A DNA stretch of 64,000 bases from Thereva unica (lineage: Eukaryota; Arthropoda; Insecta; Diptera; Therevidae). Positions within the stretch are counted from its first letter, which is position 1. Every line of letters starts with the position of its first letter. The notes beneath the pieces are model-generated. The model was not told the origin of the DNA and did no database searches. It saw nothing but the letters and a program-made list of their open reading frames with translations. Position numbers and translations under genes: made by a program. The stretch spans positions 124,764,310 to 124,828,309 of the forward strand of contig OX465282.1 in the NCBI GenBank assembly GCA_949987705.1, read 5' to 3'. Of the stretch, positions 10,190 to 21,700 are shown in pieces.

Positions 10190-10625
10190 GGTTTTTTTTT
10201 AATGTGAAAGACTCGAGTCTCAGGAAAGGGCCCTTTATACTGTTGACAATCTATTTTTCTTCGTATAGAGTGCAATGTCGAACAGCAGCTCTAGTCGGGG
10301 AGGAAGGAACCTACCGCGATATTTTTAGTCCACCTACTCGCAACCATTACAATCGCGATTCTGACATCGCGGCATCGAGGAACAACTCGCTGGAGTGTTA
10401 TGCCTCCTGAAACGAGTTGAATCTCATCAACCAATCGATGACATGCGCTTTGGTGGCGCGGTGAAGGGCTAAGGAAGACTATGACAGGAGGAATCAGGAA
10501 TGTAAAGAGGGAAAGTTATGTAGGTGGGAAAGTGGAAAAGGTGAAGGACCGTGGGGCTGGCGGGATTCGAACACGGGACCTGTGGGATGGTAGCCAGACA
10601 CCTTACTCCCTTGGCTACCGGGACC
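10190..10625 (-). mobile_element. tRNA-derived SINE, copy 1
   Basis: The minus strand begins near 10625 with a tRNA-like head. An A-box-like TAGCCAAGGGAGTAAGG is followed by the B-box GTTCGAATCCC. The body contains GTTTCAGGAGGCATAAC, and the element ends in an A-rich tail (T-run at 10191-10200). It matches 26724-27195 on the plus strand over its length. A Pol III internal promoter and LINE-dependent mobilisation are expected for this class. Confidence 0.8.
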
Positions 10626-10639
10626 CCAACCCGATGGTC

Positions 10640-10985
10640 GGTTTTTGATAGTCAAGGGGGGGGCGTTGTTTAGGGTAGCCGTTGGCTGGACTACAAGAAT
10701 AAATTGTTTTACATTCAGAAATCAGTTATATCCCCAGACTTTCTACATGTTGAGAACTATGAACCTACAAAATTTTAAGAAAATTTGCCGAAAGCCATTT
10801 TCCATACAAAAGGTGCGGGGTCCTTTATGCTTAAAATGCTATTGGGACCTTGAAAAATGAAAATAATGTAATGATTTACACGCCATCTGTTGAAAATTAT
10901 TGAACTGTTATTTGGTTGGACTCTGAATTAACGATTTATGTACTAAACTAAAATTGGAACGAGCCATAATTGAAGACACAGCTCC
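10640..10985. other. No gene seen
   Basis: A 71-codon plus-strand open frame (10645-10860) has no recognisable motif. The segment lies between the SINE and the heat-shock-type promoter. Confidence 0.35.
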
Positions 10986-10998
10986 TCAGACTTTGACT

Positions 10999-11263
10999 AG
11001 AAAATTCGAACGAAAGTTCCAGAAGTTAGATTAAGGGGGAGCTTGGGCATATAAATGTGAAGGGAAACGGCATTCGAAAGTCAGTTTGAAAAGCGATGAA
11101 AGTGTTCTAAAGTGATAAAGTGACCTAAAGCGAAAAGAGGTGATTGAAAAGTGAATTAAAAAGCGATAAATAGAATTTAATAGTGTGAGATATTAATTTG
11201 CAAGTGATAATAGTGAGCTCTAAGAATTGTATTTGTTATTAAATTGTGTTTGGTTTTTAATAA
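10999..11263 (+). promoter_or_regulatory. Heat-shock-type promoter and 5' leader-like sequence
   Basis: Three contiguous heat-shock pentamers (CGAAA GTTCC AGAAG, 11011-11025) follow two more (AGAAA ATTCG, 10999-11008). Then come TATAAAT at 11050-11056 and an initiator-like TCAGTT at 11081-11086, about 33 bases downstream of the TATA start. The following 180 bases are rich in AAGTGA/AAAGCGA-type words, as in fly hsp70 leaders, and end at a donor-like AA|GTATGT near 11263. No Hsp coding sequence follows. It could be a relic hsp promoter, a noncoding heat-shock transcript or chance. Confidence 0.45.
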
Positions 11264-12106
11264 GTATGTTTTTGGTAGGGATAATTAAAAGTGTATTCCT
11301 TAATTAATCCTACGAATGCGTTAAGCCGTAAAAACGTAACAATACGTTTTTGATTTCGATTTTCGGACTCATTACAATAACTTCCTTATAAACTGGGAAG
11401 TTAATAAGTAAGTAAGTTGCTTTCAGACATTATGCTCCTTGGGACAAGAAGAATTTGATGTGATAGTAAAGAGCACAAAAATACGCTTTTACTGAGCTCT
11501 ACAGTTTAAATGAGTTTTTCGTAGTCGGTAGTAAAATCTTACTTTACTTACTTCACTAATACTTACTTTTTTCTTTAATGATTATAGTACAAACTACTTT
11601 TTGTATAGTGACACAATTTTTCCACTTGCAGATTAGGCCCAACAGTTTTCGGAAAATGTGAGAGAGACAAGCCCTTTATGACTCTCTAATTAAATCCGTT
11701 GCAGATCTATTATTAATACCTTCATTAAAAACAATCACAAACACATAATTTTGTCTTCATTTCAGACGGACAAACACCAAATTAAAAACATAAAAATAAA
11801 TTTTGGACTGGGGGTAAAAGCTGATAAAAAACATCAATGTAGTCAACAATTCACACATTTATTGTTTATAATCCATCGAAAATCAATAATTAATCAATGT
11901 ATAAAGTTCTACTTTATAAAAACTACTCAAAAAAATATTCCAAAAAATACTCGCAAATACTGAGTTGAAAAAAAAACAGTTTTCCACTTTTACGCAGCAC
12001 GGGGCTAGCCATGCTTGACCTAGAGTTAATAAAAATTCGTTTGCTGAACGCAGCTTCGTCGATGCGAGTATCTAAAAATCTTATTTAGGGTTCATCAAAT
12101 AAGATC
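11264..12106. other. No coding gene seen; possible intron and 3' region
   Basis: On plus, an acceptor-like TTTTTCCACTTGCAG lies at about 11620-11634, which could pair with the donor near 11263. On minus, AATAAA near 11862 lies about 250 bases past the stop of the proline-rich gene and could be its poly(A) signal. Confidence 0.3.
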
Positions 12107-12776
12107 CTACCTTTTAGAGACGGCATTTTGGTGCCTTGGCGCGGGATTCTTGCTGCCCTCTCCTTCCAGGAAGGACGAGGTAGCATCCTTGATGTTTGTG
12201 TTCGATTTCGTGCCGTTACTTGTGAAGCGGTCCCCGTTCTCGAAGGCTCGTGGCAGGTTTCCGGTGAGTTTCTTGTCTAGACTGTCGGGGGTGAAGGCTG
12301 GCGGGATAGCAGCTACAGGTGTCTTAGGGGTTGTGGGCTTGGATGAATCAGCTGGCTTTGGTGGGTCTGCTGGTTTTGGAGGTTCTGGCTTGGGGATATC
12401 TGCAGGTTTTGGAGCTGCTGGCTTAGGGAGTTCGGCTGGTTTTGGAGGCTCTGGCTTAGGTGCAGGCGTTGGTGGTGTTGGCGGTGTTACTTTGGGTTCC
12501 GGTAATCTTGCTGCGGGTTCGGGTGAAGCAATCTTAGGTTCGGGCGCTTTGGGTTCTGGTATTGTGAATTTTGGTAGTGTTGGTGTAACTTTTGGTGGCT
12601 CTACAGGCATTGTGGTAGCTTGTGGCTTGGGTTCTGGAATTTTTGGCACTTCCGGTTTCTTGGGCTCCGCAGGCTTACTCACTGGAGTCGCGGAGGGCTT
12701 ATCATCTATGGCCTTAGTGCTAGCAGTCTTTTTACTTTTGAATATATCAAATACTGATGACCACCCAAAGTGTTTC
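12107..12776 (-). CDS. Proline-rich gene, exon 2
   Basis: 670 nt after the acceptor ending at 12777. It encodes KHFGWSS, then about 150 residues dominated by Pro, Lys and Glu in roughly 8-10-residue periods, then a less biased C-terminus (LTGNLPRAFENGDRF). The opposite strand is also open across this exon because of the biased composition, but it lacks splice support. Confidence 0.6.
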
Positions 12777-15700
12777 CTAACAGAAATAAATAAAAAGAAA
12801 AAAGAAAACAAATAAATATAAAAATAAAGAAAATTAATCTATAAGATAAAAACTTAAAAATAAAAAAAGTTTTAGACTAAAAACTGGTGGCAATCAAAAG
12901 CAACAAACAACAACAAACATAATAAAATTAATGATTCTAAAACTGAAAATGAAAACCAGCAGTTCGCCCGCGCGGCTACCGCGCTAAATTTACTTCTATG
13001 TGTTTTTGCGCTAGTGTGCAGAGCAGCATTTATGGGGGTTCTTCATGAATGTAAAATTAACCATAAAAAACAAAACAGGAAAAAAAGAAGATCCAGAACG
13101 TTGGCGGCTGAAACTCTCAAGTGATTTGCTTGATGAACTTTAATTGATGAATATGACGTTGTTCAAGCCATACCCGCACTTGTTATTGTTGTATGTGTGT
13201 GTTTAGTGTAAGTAAGAATAATGGAGGGGACGCGCGCAGCTTATAAACCATAAAAACTGCAGGCTGCCGATATTTATGGCGGCAATGTGCTTGTAAAAAG
13301 CCAATTCCGAGCAGCAAAAGTGCATTATGCAAGCGTGCATTTATAGCCGTTATGGATCCGAATTCTGCGAAAGATTTGGCGAAAAATTCGATAAAATTTT
13401 AATGGAAATTCCCCTTTGTGGCCACCGAGAAGGTTCCTTTGCAATTATTCAATCTGTACATATGTACTACAGATCCATCAATAAATGCTCGCGATTCTGG
13501 AGGATATTTTATTGAGTCTAATTCAATTTCGTTTCGAGTTGATTGGGAATTTTCACGGTTTATGTGAAGTATAAATTTCAATGGATTTCTGGCGAGAGTG
13601 TAAACAATCGCGTCTGAATGTGTAGTAAACATTTGCTAATTTTCGGGTTGGGATAGAAATTCTAGAGAATAGTTTTAAATGGAGTTTAGTGGAATTTTAA
13701 TAAGGTACAAAAATATCTCGAATTATTTTCAGTGTAGTTTATTTGTTGGGAAATTAAAAGTTCCTGCTTAGATTGAAGTATTGAAGCGAATTCGTAATGT
13801 CTGGAGATAATTGATTCACATGTTTCCCGTATCCGTTGTGATTTAACCTGTACAGAACCGCGATAATTTTTTTAAATTCTTTTAAGTATTGAACTTCAAT
13901 CCTGACTGATCAAATCTTTGAAGTTAAATTTGACCCACTTCCCGGTTTCGGATAGAGCTGAAATTTTGCATACACGTTTAGTTTGGATGACAATGCAATC
14001 TGGCCATTTTGTAAAAATATCAAGATGGCGGTTCCAAAATGGCGGCCGATTTTTGAAATTGCGCTCCGCGGCCCTCTGACATGGGTATCAAATGAAAGGA
14101 TATGACAGGTAGAACACAATTAGCTATGTGGCGTCATTCCAAATTCAAAATGGCGGCCAACACTAAATTGCGGAAAGCTTATAATAGACTAAAAAGTAGA
14201 AAATATAACCGATCAACTTCCAATTTTGCACACACTCGTAGTTCGGGTGATAATTAATGTGTATGAATGATGAGATGAATAGTTGAGTTAAGGGTGAATT
14301 GAAAATAAAGAAGCAATACACGTTTCAAAAAATCACAAACAAACACAGAGATGCTGCTGTCAACTAAATTCAACTACTCAAATACTGAACTCATGTCCGT
14401 ATGCATAATTTCAACTCAACCCAGGTAGCAGAGCTGAGTCGAGTTCAGTCAACCTTAACCCAACTCGACTCCCGTTTACATGTAGTTAGACTTGGGTTCA
14501 ACTTGAGTTCAACTCATGTATAAGTACTAAATGCAATCTGACCTTTTTGTAAAAAAATCAAGAAGGCGGTTCCGAGATGGCGGCCGTTTTTGCAATTATG
14601 TTCCACCGAGCCCACGACATGGGTATCAAATGAATACAGTAAACTGTGTGACGTAATTTTAAATCTAATAGAATTGCCATCATAAAATGGCGGAATACAT
14701 ATACTAAAAAGTAGAAAATAAAATAAATGGTTAAAAATTTTTTTTTAAAAAAATTCTTTTAATTAACTAAAAAATGTACTGAAAAGTAAAAAATAAAAAA
14801 TATTTAAAAGAAAGCGTGAAATTTCAATTTTAATGAAAAAGTTAATTAAAAGAATGGCGCATTTTTCATCAAAAAATTTTGTTAGAATTTTCTTCAAAGT
14901 GAATTGAGCAAAACAACAAGTTTAAATTAATTTTTTTTTACTACGCCTTATAAATTAATACATAAAATCTTAAATATATTGAAAAATAAAACAAAATTAA
15001 AAAAGATGATTTTATAAAAAAATTGTGAATTTGAAATTAACAAAGCAAAAAATTGAGGGTTATTGTAAATCTCACGCGATTTACAGTTATATTTTCAATT
15101 TTTGATGAAAAATGCGCCATTCTTTTAATTAACTTTTTCATTAAAATTGAAATTTCACGCTTTCTTTTAAATATTTTTTAGTTTTTACTTTTCAGTACAT
15201 TTTTTAGTTAATTAAAAGAATTTTTTTAAAAAGTGGTATGGGGGCTTGCTCCAGTGCGACCAAGGATTCAATTACTCTTGCACCGTTTTGATGTCACAGC
15301 TCTTAGATCTAAAGTTTGGTGGATTTGTGACCGACTGTGTTGGATGTTTCAATCTATCTTGTGGAGTTGACCAGTGCCCCGATCATTAGTCTCGACTTTC
15401 GAGATCCCTTTTACCTCCAAAACGTAGCTGCCTACGTTGCTTGGCTTTCGCTAGAGCCGAGCTTGCATAGAAAGTGATAGAGTCAGCGAAACCATTCTAC
15501 TACATATGTAGTAGTTTTACTACCTTTTTAGAAAAAAAAATGTAATTTATTACACTACTACATCAAGTTATCATTCTACTACCTTTTTTTCGATAATTCT
15601 ATTTTTTTTTTTATTTATGGCTAAATCGATCGTACCCTTAGAATTAAGAACTACAGGAAAGTCACTCACCTATAAAATTCTTGTACGGAGCGTAGTGATA

Positions 15701-18700
15701 TCTGGGGTCAGTGACTGTTGAAGGTCTGCCGACTGTCAAATTATGCAGAGTTTTTCACGATGGAAAATTGTCCGACAGCTTTGAGGTGAGTTCAGGAGTG
15801 CGACAAGGATGCCTACTTTCGCCTTTACTATTTCTTATAGTAATCAACGACATCCTTGTTAGCGCTTTAGATAGTGAAACAGGCGGCATACAATGGGGTT
15901 TGCAGAATCGCCCTAGGGATCTCGATTACGCGGATGATATTTGTTTGCTGGGCCACAGACATCAGGACCTCAAAAACACGTTAAACAATTTAGCAACAGA
16001 AAGTAGTCCAGCAGGCTTAAGGCTATATCCGAATAAAACCAAAAAAATGACGTGACGTGGATCTGGTAGATATATTCTGTTACCTCGGTAGCATTAATGC
16101 TTAATTATTACCGAAAATGGCGGTGCAGAAAAAGACGTCAGTTCCAGAATAAATAAAGCACGAAGCGCATATGCATGCTTGTTCCGCATATGGAGATCAA
16201 CGCAGATCTCAACTAACACCAAACTGCGGCTGTTCAACTCCAACGTTAAGGCATTTCTTTTGTATGGTTGCGAAGCGCCTGAACTGGATTTGTACACCAG
16301 ATAGAATAGGACAAGGCAAGATAGAATTTTAAATGAAGAACTATGGCGCCGTGCCGGCCAAGAAAGGATAGACGACCAAAACAGGCGAAGGAAATGTAAT
16401 TGGGCTGTAGAGGAGTGAAATGAACGAAGTACTTTTGTGTTGCGCAAAAATGTTACCGTAGGCAGAAAGAACAAGCGCTTAAATTTTGGCAGACCTGCTA
16501 CGGTGGATCAATGAGTCAATTGAAGAGCAAATGGCGCAATTCCCAGTAAGTTGTGCACTTTATCCATGTACGCTAAGGCAGGGTTTTCTGGGCTCGGCCC
16601 AAAGCGCTGAATTCAAGGTGGGGACGAATGTAGAATTTGTACATTAAGGGCCCGGGCTGACGACTAAAGGAAAAATTTCCATCTTTTAAGAAATAGCGAG
16701 CGCTGGGACACTTGTTTACCAATTTAGAATATGTGCTTACTTCAACGCAGGTCATCGGTTAATGTTATGCATAAGATACTAAGAAAAGGTTTTGCCGTTA
16801 ATTTCAGACTGGCTAGGTAATTTACTGTTTTTTTTTGATTAGACAATACTAAATGTTATTGCCTACAAAAAAAACTCTTGTCATTTTTTTGAAAGCTTAA
16901 CTAAATTTTTTCAAAAATCGGCCAAAAACCCACTCAATTGTTTTCCGCAAAAAAAAATCCCATCAAGCATTATTGCCTACAATCTGCAATTTTTGAAACA
17001 AAAAAAAAAAAAGTTTTTGAGTGAAATTTTGGCCAAAAAGTGATTTTCGAAAACTTTGACCTTGAATAACTTTCAAAGGGTTAATCGGGTCAACTTTTTT
17101 GTAAGAACTAAAGTGGTAGAGAATTTCATTGTCAACATTTTGCACGCACGGGGTTGTATGACCTATAGAAACCGAGATACATGGAAAACTCGGGAAAAAC
17201 GCGACCGGCGGCCATGTTTTATTTTTTTGGATTCCGAAATTGTTTTCTTAAAAAGTGATAAGGAAGCTGTGTACCAATTTTCAGTTTCAATTTTTTCATT
17301 TCATTTTTGAGTTTTGTCTCCTTTCGTGCGTTTTTTTTTGCTAATTTCCCCGGACTAATAGTGCAGGCGCTTGAAGTAGTTAAGTATGCAAAATGTAAGG
17401 ACCGCATTTCGTCAACAGGTTTCAGTAGAGAATATCTCAAAGAGGAATAATATGGATGTTGCCGGTTAATTTTTTTACTCTCTCTCCTTTTATTGGCACC
17501 TATACGGTTTCCGTGGCCCGCTTTTTGACGATGGATTTTGATGAGCATCACATAATAAGACGAAAATAGGAAATAATTTTTTTCGATATCACGCTTAGTT
17601 TTCGAGATATTAACACTTGAAGTTGACGTTTTGAGGTATGTATTTCCCAAAATTTTTAGTTGAATCAAAGCGACGATTTCCGTTGCGCCGATATTATGAA
17701 TTTCGATAAAACAACCCAAAATAAGACCAAATGTTAAATTTTTTTTTTCGATAACTTGTTTCGCTTTTGAGATATCGATACTTGAGGTTTTAGGTCGAAG
17801 ACCAAATTAACATCTGTGATACGCTGCTGAAACGCAACGTGTATTTCTGAAACATCTTATTATCGGAGATGAAAAATGGGTCAACTAAGATAATCGGAAG
17901 CGTAAAGATCATGAGCCAAGGATAGTGAGCCATCACAAAAGTTCGCGAAGCCAGAAGGTGATTTTATGTATACGGTAGAACTGAAAGGGAATCGTACTCA
18001 GACGAATCAGTTATCATGCTTAAGAGTTATTTAGCGTTGACAGAAAATTTGCCAGTCTTAAGAGAATTTGATGAGCAATCTTTAGTTGTCTTAAGACAAT
18101 TGTAGTTAGGAGTGTATTTCCAGAAGGTAAGATAAATGATTCTCAACTCTAATGTAGACTGAAGAGTTCTTCTTTTTTAACCACTCTATAACCGGCATCC
18201 AATACTAGCCTCTCGCAACTATTCGCTCCGCCGGTCCCGACTCTGAGCCGATGTTATTCATGACTGGTGGCATCATGACTTTAGTCGAAAAATGGCGAAA
18301 CATTGTCGATAGTAATGAAGCATATTTGGTTTATATAAATTTATTTTCTTCTTCTATCTTTGACGACTCTACAACCGGGATCCGGTCCGGTCCTGGCGTC
18401 TCGCAACAGTTCTCATTTATTTTCACACTATAAAAAAAACAGCTGACGAACTTTTGTCAAAATCTAAAATTTTTGTACTTTAAGGGCTAAGTTTTCGAGA
18501 GTTTTTTTAAAGTCTTGATTTTTATACATTCAGAAAAAAGTTCTGCAATAAATCAAAAAAGTTTCTATGCCGAAAGTAAGCTGGTATCATAAGCCTTCGA
18601 ATGGTGCACTACATTTGGAAATTCCAATAAAGAAAACTTTTAAGGATAAAACAAAACTATGTTTTAACTATATTCTTATACACTCATCAAACAGTATAGG

Positions 18701-21700
18701 AGCTAATGTACATATTTGTTGATAAATTCCTCATCAATGCATCAAGTTAAGCCAGATTGAAGGTAGCAAGGCGATAATCAAGTCTCAACGAATTGCAGCG
18801 ATTAATGATTACTGTACGCACTTGAATCAAATGTCATACAATATCAACCGCTTATAAATCATCAATATCAAAGGAAATGGTGCTATTACTACCTTGAAAT
18901 ACAATTGTGTTGAAAGCCAAAAAAAAAAACACAAATTTAACTAGGTTCAAATTTCGTAACAATTGTGCGAATAAATAGTCAATCGCGAAGTGATAATAAA
19001 AATGTTGCTTGCGATTTCAGTTAGCAACGCAATTACTTCCATCGGAGCAAGGCAAGTGCAGACATTATTCATTTCGGTGGTTGATGTATATTTTTTGCAG
19101 GCTTTAGATATCTTATCATAAAATATATTTAGCTTTCCCTCAGAGTGCACTGTTTCTAGAGCAAGCACAATATGGGCACCGGCGACGACGTGCAATCTTG
19201 AGCGTACGCAAAATATATACATCGAGAAATATTGACTCTTTTTTTTGGAAAGCAAATTGTTTTTTTTCGTGTTAATTTCTGTCATGTGGCGGCCTGTGAG
19301 GTCTGGTTTTAGTTTATCAAACAAAAAAGCACAAATTTATAAATGCAATATTGCCACAATTATGTCATTTCTGCCAATGACTCACTGAAACCACACGTAA
19401 TTTGTGGTATTTAATTGATTTTTTTCGTTGTTTAGTAAGAATTAAGTAAGGTAAATATGCCATAATTACAGTCTATTATTTTGTAAATTTTAAAATAAGG
19501 AAACCGTTGAATATTTTGGAAAATAAAATGTTGAGAGCAAGATTTTATTTGAGAAAACTGATAATTTGGACTCCTTGGCCTCGTATATTCCACTCGGTTT
19601 TTCGCTTGTAGTGGCCACACAACTACCAAGGGCTTTCGTCTCACTTAACAAACATTTCATTACGCTATTTATCAATAAGAAAAAAATTGATAATTACCCT
19701 AACACCCATCCAACCCTAGAACTCCTGCAGTACGAATCCATCCGAGATTTGCGAAATGTTCGCATCGTTCCTCCTCAAATCTCGTCCCCTGTCTTTCAAC
19801 CAGACGTTAACAATTTTTGGCATATCAATGCATCGCAAGTGGCGCATAGCTTATCTCTCTCTATTATTAGAGAGGCTATCTTGAAAAATATGAATGAGCT
19901 CCCACAGGATTTTTTGTCCGGCCCTGACGGTCTTCCCCCCTGTTCTAAAATCTTGTACAGGGGCAAATCTTGTACACTTATTCCAAAAATCCATTAATAC
20001 AGGGTGCTTCCCAACTTTATGGAAGAACTCTTTTATAATCCCCGTTCATTAAAAGGGATCCAAGAACGAGATATCGAACTATCGACCGATTGCAAAGTTA
20101 ACGTGTATACCAAAACTCCTTGAATCTATTTTTTATTCTGAGATCAAAACGTTTTCTTGCAACTCGTTCCACTACCAAAAATCTACTTGAGTTCTCTTCT
20201 CACACTGTTCGGGGTGTTCTTTTATTGTTCTAATAACAACCTGGTTCTTAATATTTATCAAGTGCGAGGTTATGCCTTTTTGTAGGAGACAACATAACAT
20301 AATCTCTCGCGTAAACTCTGTAACTGATCTTGGGGTTAGGAAGATTGGGTCTCCCTCGCTGTCGCACCCAATAGGTCTTACCGCAGAGAAGAGAGGTCTC
20401 CTCACTGCTCCTCCCAAATTGGAAGAGTCGAATCGGTTCAAAGAAAGTTTTTGTCCGATTTGCACTCAGCCGCCTCCTTTGGCCCTCTTATTCTTCCGTC
20501 TTACGAGAACAGGCTTAAATTAATGAACTTAAGCTCTCTCCATAAGCGTCGCGAGGCCGCTGACGTTATTTTCGTTCATCGGCTACGAAATGGTAAGGTC
20601 GACTAAGTTGTCTTGCATAGCCGTGCGTCGTTTAGAGCGAATGATATAACCTGAGGGGTGAACCTCTGTTACACATTAATTCCTCTAATACGAATTACGG
20701 AGAACCTGCCAGCAAGTGAAGTTGCTCTGAAAAAATCTCTTTGATATGGGGTGACTCCTTTTCTTTTGCATGCTTCTCTATTATGTAAATGCTTTTATGT
20801 TTGCATGCTCCAGCTGAGCCACAGATCAGTGGTAAATGTTTCTCAGCCTAGCTGAGAAGTGCACTGTGTTAGAAGGGAAAATCTATTAAAATGCGGCGTG
20901 AGCCTTCTTGTAGTTCTAAATTCTTAGGGCCTCCTCGCGGGTCATTGTTCGGCTCATACTCTGTAGCATTCGACGAGTCGCGCGTTAGTCTAGGTGGAGG
21001 TTAAGCGACCGATTAAAAATTTTTGTGTAGGATTTACCCATATCTTAAGGCCCCAATTTACACATAGTTTTCGCCTTGAGGCCAAGTATCAACATACACC
21101 GGTATCACCATACACCGCCAACTGTATGGGGCCTGCAGTTCAAGAAAACTGAAAAAATCGCATTTATCGTCAGTTCGGGCTTGAAGATCTGGGGTAGAAG
21201 CACGTAAGTTGTTTCAGTCGACCTCTTCATACAAAAATTCAAGAGGTCGATTGAAACAACTTATTTGCTATCACCCGTGAACTTCTATTCATTCTCGAGC
21301 CGTGAATTGATGTCAAGAATTCATGCCATATCCACTCGGAACGAAAAGCAAGGCGCGAGCTAGGCGAGAAAACCGCGCTCGCGCTTGTTTGCGGGTGTTC
21401 ACGGCGTGAGGCTGGAGTTGCCTTGAATCTTTCGTTAAGGCCATGAACATTTTGGCACTTGAATTAATAATCTGATATACTAAGCAGTCGTTTTCGCCTG
21501 AGTATCTTTAGGGAATAATGCCTTCACCTGCATGCCACGGCCTGTCAGGCGGATACCTGAAGTATTATCCCTCGTTTGGACTGAGTCAAGCTTAGTCGTG
21601 CCGGCCGACTTGGACTGCACTAGATGAAACGAAACCGTTTTGTTAAAATACTACCTGGCAAGAAAATATCGTCTCGTCGATGACATATTTGTAATCGTCT

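Noticed and set aside
10550..10625. tRNA gene
   Set aside because: A- and B-box-like sequences are present, but they are the head of a repeated SINE and do not form a full functional tRNA by inspection.
12150..12815. 221-codon plus-strand frame rich in Gly/Ser
   Set aside because: It is the antisense of the proline-rich exon; only the minus strand has splice support.
21206..21262. microRNA precursor
   Set aside because: A 22-pair stem with a 13-base loop lacks the lower stem needed for processing.
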